Source: DATECU01 sp035286745
GTDB taxonomy: Bacteria > Acidobacteriota > Vicinamibacteria > Fen-336
Direction of reading: 5' to 3'
DNA length: 20,488 bases
NCBI GenBank assembly: GCA_035286745.1
Contig: DATECU010000337.1
Coordinates: 1-20,488 of the forward strand
Part shown: positions 16,939 through 20,488 of the stretch, piece by piece
Position numbering within the stretch: position 1 is the stretch's first letter
How the letters are laid out: the number at the start of each line of letters is the position of its first letter
Notes under the pieces: model-generated
The model's input: the letters and a program-made list of their open reading frames with translations, nothing else
The model's database searches: none
What the model was told of the DNA's origin: nothing
Program-made: the position numbers and the translations under genes

Positions 16939-17442
16939 ATGTACACGACCCTTGCCGACTTCGAGAAGACCTGGGCCCACGAGAGCGAGTCCACGCTGGC
17001 CTGCCTGAAGGTTCTGACCGACGCCTCGCTCGCGCAGTCGGTCACCACCGACGACCGCACGCTGGGCCGGATTGCCTGGCACCTGGTGGGCAGCATCAAG
17101 GAGATGATGGAGCGGACCGGCCTCAAGGTGGCTGGCCCCGCGGACGACGCTCCGGTCCCCAGCTCGGCTCACGTCATCGCTACCACCTACAAACAGGTCT
17201 GCCAGTCCTTTCTGGAAGGCCTCAAGACCCAGTGGAGCGACGAGACGCTGCGCCAGACCGACAGCCTGTACGGCGAGACCTGGAAGCGAGGCTTCACCCT
17301 GGACGTGCTGGTGCGGCACCAGACCCACCACCGAGGCCAGATGACCGTGCTCATGCGTCAGGCGGGCCTGCGGGTCCCCGGCGTCTACGGCCCGGCTCGG
17401 GAGGATTGGGCGGCCTACGGCCAGCCTCCTCCCGTTGTCTAA
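16939..17442 (+). CDS. DinB-family protein (four-helix metalloprotein fold)
   Basis: A 167-aa protein of the DinB/YfiT superfamily. The three metal-binding histidines of the fold are present: H48 in RIAWHLVGS, and H127 and H131 in LVRHQTHHRGQM, with the family-typical H-x3-H and the helix following it. The family includes damage-inducible proteins of unknown role and thiol transferases for bacillithiol or mycothiol; nothing here tells which. The frame is open upstream to 16864, but ATG at 16939 has GAGGGGGAG just before it and starts the first helix correctly. The symporter gene follows 55 bp downstream, with a small hairpin between. Confidence 0.9.
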   Translation: MYTTLADFEKTWAHESESTLACLKVLTDASLAQSVTTDDRTLGRIAWHLVGSIKEMMERTGLKVAGPADDAPVPSSAHVIATTYKQVCQSFLEGLKTQWSDETLRQTDSLYGETWKRGFTLDVLVRHQTHHRGQMTVLMRQAGLRVPGVYGPAREDWAAYGQPPPVV

Positions 17443-17452
17443 CCGTGCAGCT

Positions 17453-17470
17453 CCGGGGCGCTAACCCCGG
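17453..17470 (+). terminator. Hairpin between the DinB-fold and symporter genes
   Basis: CCGGGG, loop CGCTAA, CCCCGG, followed by CTTTCC. The stem is 6 bp of pure GC with only a short T-run, so it is a weak terminator candidate. Confidence 0.35.
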
Positions 17471-17497
17471 CTTTCCGGCTTCTCGAAGGGAGCCCGC

Positions 17498-19291
17498 ATG
17501 AGCGCACTCGACTGGGTCATCGTGGCCGTCTACTTCGTGGCCTCAGCCGGCATCGGCATCGCCTACGCCAAACGCGCCGGCTCCAGCCTGGAGGAGTACT
17601 TCCTCTCCGGTCGCAGCCTGCCCTGGTGGCTGGCCGGGACCTCCATGGTGGCCACCACCTTTGCCGCCGACACCCCGCTGGCGGTCACCGAGCTGGTGGC
17701 CAGAAACGGCATCGCCGGCAACTGGCTGTGGTGGAACATGGCCTTCGGCGGCGTGCTCACCGTCTTCTTCTTCGCCCGCTTGTGGCGGCGGGCGGGGATC
17801 TTGACCGACGTGGAGTTCACGGAGCTGCGCTACTCGGGCCGCCCGGCGGCGTTCCTGCGCGGCTTTCGCGCCCTCTACCTGGGAATCTTCATGAACTGCG
17901 TGATCATGGGCTGGGTGAACCTGGCCATGGGCACCATCCTGGAGGGGATGTTCGGCATCCCGAAGCACCAGGTTCTGCTCTACGTTGGCCTGGCCCTGCT
18001 CATCACCGCGCTCTACTCAGCCCTGTCGGGCCTGTGGGGGGTGGCTCTCACCGACGCCTTCCAGTTCGTCCTGGCCATGGTGGGGACCATCACGCTGGCC
18101 TTCGTCGTGCTGCCCAAGGTGGGCGGCGTTGCCGGCCTCCAGGCCGCGCTACCGCCCGCGACCTTCAACTTGCTGCCCAGCATCGGCACCGGCGTGGCCG
18201 GTGCGGCCGGCGCTTTCGCGCTGAGCTTCTCCGCCTTCCTGGCCTACATCGCGGTGCAGTGGTGGGCCTCCTGGTACCCGGGCTCAGAGCCCGGCGGTGG
18301 CGGCTACATCGCCCAACGCATGATGTCGGCCAAGGACGAGAAGCACTCGCTCTTCGCCACCCTCTGGTTCACCATCGCCCACTACTGCGTCCGGCCCTGG
18401 CCCTGGATCCTGGTGGCCCTGGCCAGCCTGGTGCTGTACCCGGACCTGGCCGCCGATCAGAAGCGCCTGGGTTATGTGATGGCCATGCGCGATCACCTGC
18501 CGGCGGGCCTCAAGGGCATGCTGGTGGCCTCCTTCTTCGCCGCCTACATGTCCACCATCGCCACCCAGCTCAACTGGGGGACCTCGTATGTCATCAACGA
18601 CTTCTACAAGCGCTTCTTGAAGCCAAACGCCGGCGAGCGGGACCTGGTGCTGACCTCGCGCATCACCACCCTGCTGGTGATGGTCCTGTCTCTGGGTGTC
18701 ACCCTGGTGCTCGACACCATCTCGGGGGCCTGGGCCTTCATCATCGAGGCCGGCGCGGGCCTGGGTTTGGTGCTGATCCTGCGCTGGTTCTGGTGGCGGA
18801 TCAGCGCCTGGAGCGAGATCGCGGCCATGGTGGCGCCCCTCGTCACCTACGGCTGTCTTCGGCTCTTCACGAGCATCGCGTTCCCCGACACCCTCTTCGT
18901 CATCGTGGGGGTGACCACGGCGGCTTGGCTTCTGGTGACCTTCCTGACCCGGCCGGTGGATGAGGCGACGCTCCACGCCTTCTACCGGCGCGTTCATCCC
19001 GGCGGCCCCGGTTGGGCGCCTATCGCACGTGCATTGCCCGAAGTGAGACCGGACGCCGGCATGGCGAGGCTGTTGGGAAACTGGCTGGCCGGCGTGGTGC
19101 TGGTCTACTCCGCGCTGTTCGCGGTTGGCAAGCTGCTTCTGGGGGACTACCGCCTGGCCGCCGTCTTCCTTTCGACCGGGGCTCTGGCGGTGGGGGTCAT
19201 CTACCGCAACCTGGCGCGGGGTACCGGGGCCGACAGCGGTGCCGCGGTTGGGGCGGGTGAACCGGGGGGGAGCAGCCGGCTCGCCGGCTGA
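17498..19291 (+). CDS. Sodium:solute symporter (SSS family)
   Basis: A 597-aa integral membrane protein of the solute:sodium symporter family, which uses the sodium gradient to import sugars, amino acids, organic acids or similar solutes. Family marks include LEEYFLSGRSLPWWLAGTSM (31-50), ATTFAADTPLAVTELVARNG and the later SFFAAYMSTIATQLNWGTSYVINDFYKRF, which corresponds to the family motif with Ser/Thr sodium-site residues and the ND.YKRF stretch. About 13-14 hydrophobic helices are visible. The substrate cannot be deduced. ATG at 17498 has AAGGGAG 5 bp upstream. The C-terminal tail is Gly/Ala/Ser-rich and ends in a palindrome. It may share a transcript with the DinB gene. Confidence 0.93.
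   Translation: MSALDWVIVAVYFVASAGIGIAYAKRAGSSLEEYFLSGRSLPWWLAGTSMVATTFAADTPLAVTELVARNGIAGNWLWWNMAFGGVLTVFFFARLWRRAGILTDVEFTELRYSGRPAAFLRGFRALYLGIFMNCVIMGWVNLAMGTILEGMFGIPKHQVLLYVGLALLITALYSALSGLWGVALTDAFQFVLAMVGTITLAFVVLPKVGGVAGLQAALPPATFNLLPSIGTGVAGAAGAFALSFSAFLAYIAVQWWASWYPGSEPGGGGYIAQRMMSAKDEKHSLFATLWFTIAHYCVRPWPWILVALASLVLYPDLAADQKRLGYVMAMRDHLPAGLKGMLVASFFAAYMSTIATQLNWGTSYVINDFYKRFLKPNAGERDLVLTSRITTLLVMVLSLGVTLVLDTISGAWAFIIEAGAGLGLVLILRWFWWRISAWSEIAAMVAPLVTYGCLRLFTSIAFPDTLFVIVGVTTAAWLLVTFLTRPVDEATLHAFYRRVHPGGPGWAPIARALPEVRPDAGMARLLGNWLAGVVLVYSALFAVGKLLLGDYRLAAVFLSTGALAVGVIYRNLARGTGADSGAAVGAGEPGGSSRLAG
19273..19290 (+). terminator. Perfect hairpin at the symporter stop codon
   Basis: CAGCCGGC, loop TC, GCCGGCTG: an 8-bp palindrome whose last bases include part of the TGA stop. 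No T-run follows. Confidence 0.3.
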
Positions 19292-19332
19292 TGGTCGAGC
19301 GCTCAGAGGTGCGTTCGCACTAGAATGTCGCG

Positions 19333-19692
19333 GTGGAGAAACCCTGTCGCGGCCTCGCCAGCGCCCTCCTGCTGCTCGCCGCGATCCCGGCGGCGGCCAC
19401 CGTCCGGATCGAGAACAAGGCCAAGGAACTGGGCTACCCGGCCGACGGGTGCGACTACTGTCATACCTTCGATCTCGACCACATGAGAGAGAAGAAGGCC
19501 ACGCCCGCAGGGGTCGCCAGCACCAATTGCCAGGCCTGCCACGCCAAAGGGCTTCCCAAGACCGGCGTGGCGCTCTACAACGACCGCGGCAGGTGGCTCC
19601 GGACCCAGAAGGCACGGCGCAAGGCGGTCGTCGTCGACCCCATCTGGCTCCGAGACTACGTCGAGCCCGGGAAGCGACCGGACAAGCGGTAG
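19333..19692 (+). CDS. Small secreted di-c-heme protein
   Basis: A 119-aa protein with a signal peptide (hydrophobic 8-22, likely cut after AAA at 20-22). It has two CxxCH heme-c motifs: CDYCH (40-44) and CQACH (66-70), so it should be exported and receive two hemes in the periplasm. The spacing of 26 residues and the small size resemble one unit of a multiheme cytochrome or a cytochrome c7-like domain. The heme axial ligands are not certain; H50 is a candidate. The C-terminal half is basic (RTQKARRK, GKRPDKR) and lacks further hemes. The GTG start at 19333 has no ribosome-binding site; TAGAAT at 19321-19326 would start a nearly leaderless transcript. The redox partner is unknown. It may act near the preceding symporter, but nothing shows this. 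Confidence 0.8.
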   Translation: MEKPCRGLASALLLLAAIPAAATVRIENKAKELGYPADGCDYCHTFDLDHMREKKATPAGVASTNCQACHAKGLPKTGVALYNDRGRWLRTQKARRKAVVVDPIWLRDYVEPGKRPDKR

Positions 19693-19735
19693 GCAAGCCG
19701 GGCTTCGCCCCCGGGTCGGCGAAGCCTTCGCTTGC
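19693..19735. terminator. Bidirectional terminator between convergent genes
   Basis: The left arm GCAAGCCGGGCTTCGCC (19693-19709) pairs with GGCGAAGCCTTCGCTTGC (19718-19735), with one small internal mismatch/bulge and an 8-nt loop. It fills almost the whole 45-nt gap between the heme-protein stop and the methyltransferase stop. No T-run is present on either strand. Confidence 0.65.
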
Positions 19736-19737
19736 GG

Positions 19738-20352
19738 TCAGGCCTTCCGCAACAGCACGATGCGGAAGAAGCCTGACACACCCACCGGCTCGTCGTGCGC
19801 CACCCGGAGCGGCGCGCCCGAGGCGGCCAGGATGTCGCCCAGGCGGCGGGTGATGTCGGTGGCCAGCAGGTTGGTGGCCAGGTTGGCGATCCGGCGCCAG
19901 AAGGGGACCCGCTCTCGGTCCGGCACGAACTTGTCGAGCACCACGATTCGACCGCCGGGCTTCAAGACCCGAGCCGCCTCGCCCAGGCAGCGCGCCGGCT
20001 CGGGGATCACCGCCAGGATCAGGTGCAGGATCACGGCGTCGAAGCTCTCGGCCTCGAACTCTAGCGCGTGACCGTCCATCACCGCGAACTCGATCCCCGG
20101 CCGGGCGTGACGGCGGGCCTTGTCCAGCATGGCCGGGGTGAGATCGGTGCAAACCACCCGGACTCCATCCGACAGCAACGGTAGGTCACACCCGGTGCCT
20201 CCGCCCACGATCAAGAGGCGCTCGCCGGGTTTCGGGTCGAGCAGGGCCACGGAGCGTCGCCGCGCCGGGTTGAACCTCCTCCCGACCAGGTCGTAGCCAG
20301 GGGCCCACAGCGTGTAGCGCAGCCGATTCAAGAGGTTGGTGTTGAGTCCCAT
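19738..20352 (-). CDS. Class I SAM-dependent methyltransferase
   Basis: A 204-aa cytoplasmic methyltransferase of the UbiE/Methyltransf_11 type. Motif I is LLIVGGGTGCDLP (46-58) and the acidic end of the second strand is VVCTDLTPAML (66-76), with D70 the likely ribose contact. VMDGHALEFEAESFDAVI (91-108) follows, then LKPGGRIVVLDKF (130-142). The N-terminal RLRYTLWAPGYDLVGR stretch is like those of quinone or phospholipid methyltransferases, but the substrate is not clear. The frame is open to 20451; I chose ATG at 20352 because the upstream part is Gly/Arg noise and would overlap the divergent gene. No clear ribosome-binding site precedes it. It converges on the heme-protein gene. Confidence 0.9.
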   Translation of the reverse strand: MGLNTNLLNRLRYTLWAPGYDLVGRRFNPARRRSVALLDPKPGERLLIVGGGTGCDLPLLSDGVRVVCTDLTPAMLDKARRHARPGIEFAVMDGHALEFEAESFDAVILHLILAVIPEPARCLGEAARVLKPGGRIVVLDKFVPDRERVPFWRRIANLATNLLATDITRRLGDILAASGAPLRVAHDEPVGVSGFFRIVLLRKA

Positions 20353-20399
20353 GGGCGGGAAGGGTAACCCGGGCGGCTCCGATGTACCATTGACGCCCC

Positions 20400-20488
20400 G
20401 TGACCCGCGTCCTCGCCCCCCTCCGGCGGAACCTGGAGTTCCACCCGTCACCGGTCCCAGACCGGCCCGGGCTGCTGATCCGCGATCC
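20400..20488 (+). CDS. N-terminus of a divergent gene, cut by the window edge
   Basis: From GTG at 20400 the frame is open to the right edge for 29 codons and reads RRNLEFHPSPVPDRPGLLIRD. This stretch resembles the N-terminal part found in some Memo-family (AmmeMemoRadiSam protein B) entries, but I recall this only loosely. TACCAT at 20385-20390 could be its -10 box, giving a leader of a few bases; no ribosome-binding site is visible. It is divergent from the methyltransferase. Confidence 0.45.
   Translation, partial: MTRVLAPLRRNLEFHPSPVPDRPGLLIRD

Noticed and set aside
18284..20152. A 622-codon minus-strand frame covering the symporter end, heme protein and methyltransferase start
   Set aside because: It crosses three well-supported genes and its product has no signal or domain. 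It is a GC-driven shadow.

Overview
This is a 20.5 kb piece of a GC-rich bacterial chromosome (codon third positions almost all G or C). It shows no tRNA, rRNA, CRISPR array or insertion sequence. The gene content suggests a soil or sediment bacterium, possibly Acidobacteriota (Thermoanaerobaculia-like): very long multi-PAS kinases, a TolB-like PD40 protein, a GT-C-like membrane protein and a secreted repeat protein ending in a DGF(E/D)-type tail. This assignment is an inference, not a demonstration.

Layout. (1) Positions 1-5982, minus strand: a tightly packed signalling operon. It encodes a soluble PAS/GAF histidine kinase of 1055 aa, an Rcp1-like single-domain response regulator of 145 aa, and a hybrid kinase (REC-REC-PAS-PAS-HisKA-HATPase) that runs off the left edge. 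The gaps are 3 bp and a 1-bp TGATG overlap. A promoter-like TTGACG/TAGCGT pair lies just upstream. (2) Positions 5983-6138: a divergent intergenic region with three perfect copies of GCGACGTC. (3) Positions 6139-8742, plus strand: an AbiEii-like nucleotidyltransferase-fold protein, an exported PD40 (TolB-like) propeller protein and a TetR regulator. (4) Positions 8793-12750, plus strand: a perfect 7-2-7 palindrome followed by three overlapping genes for a molybdenum hydroxylase. The subunits are 2Fe-2S, Mo and FAD. The FAD subunit carries the four-cysteine insertion that marks 4-hydroxybenzoyl-CoA reductase (HcrB) within this family. The simplest reading is a TetR-controlled enzyme that reductively removes a phenolic hydroxyl from an aromatic CoA thioester. 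(5) Positions 12770-16633, plus strand: an inverted repeat of a dispersed-repeat type, a polytopic GT-C-like membrane protein, a small two-helix membrane protein, and a secreted protein with six cysteine-paired repeats of about 50 residues. (6) Positions 16939-20488: a DinB-fold protein, a sodium:solute symporter and a small secreted di-c-heme protein on the plus strand. A hairpin separates these from a convergent SAM methyltransferase on the minus strand, and a divergent gene is cut by the right edge.

The most informative parts are the HCR-type operon with its likely operator and the kinase-regulator-hybrid kinase operon. Several small dispersed repeats and hairpins sit in the intergenic regions. 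I see no obviously new defence or mobile system. The most unusual proteins are the cysteine-paired secreted repeat protein and the nucleotidyltransferase-fold protein with a Glu in place of the usual first Asp.
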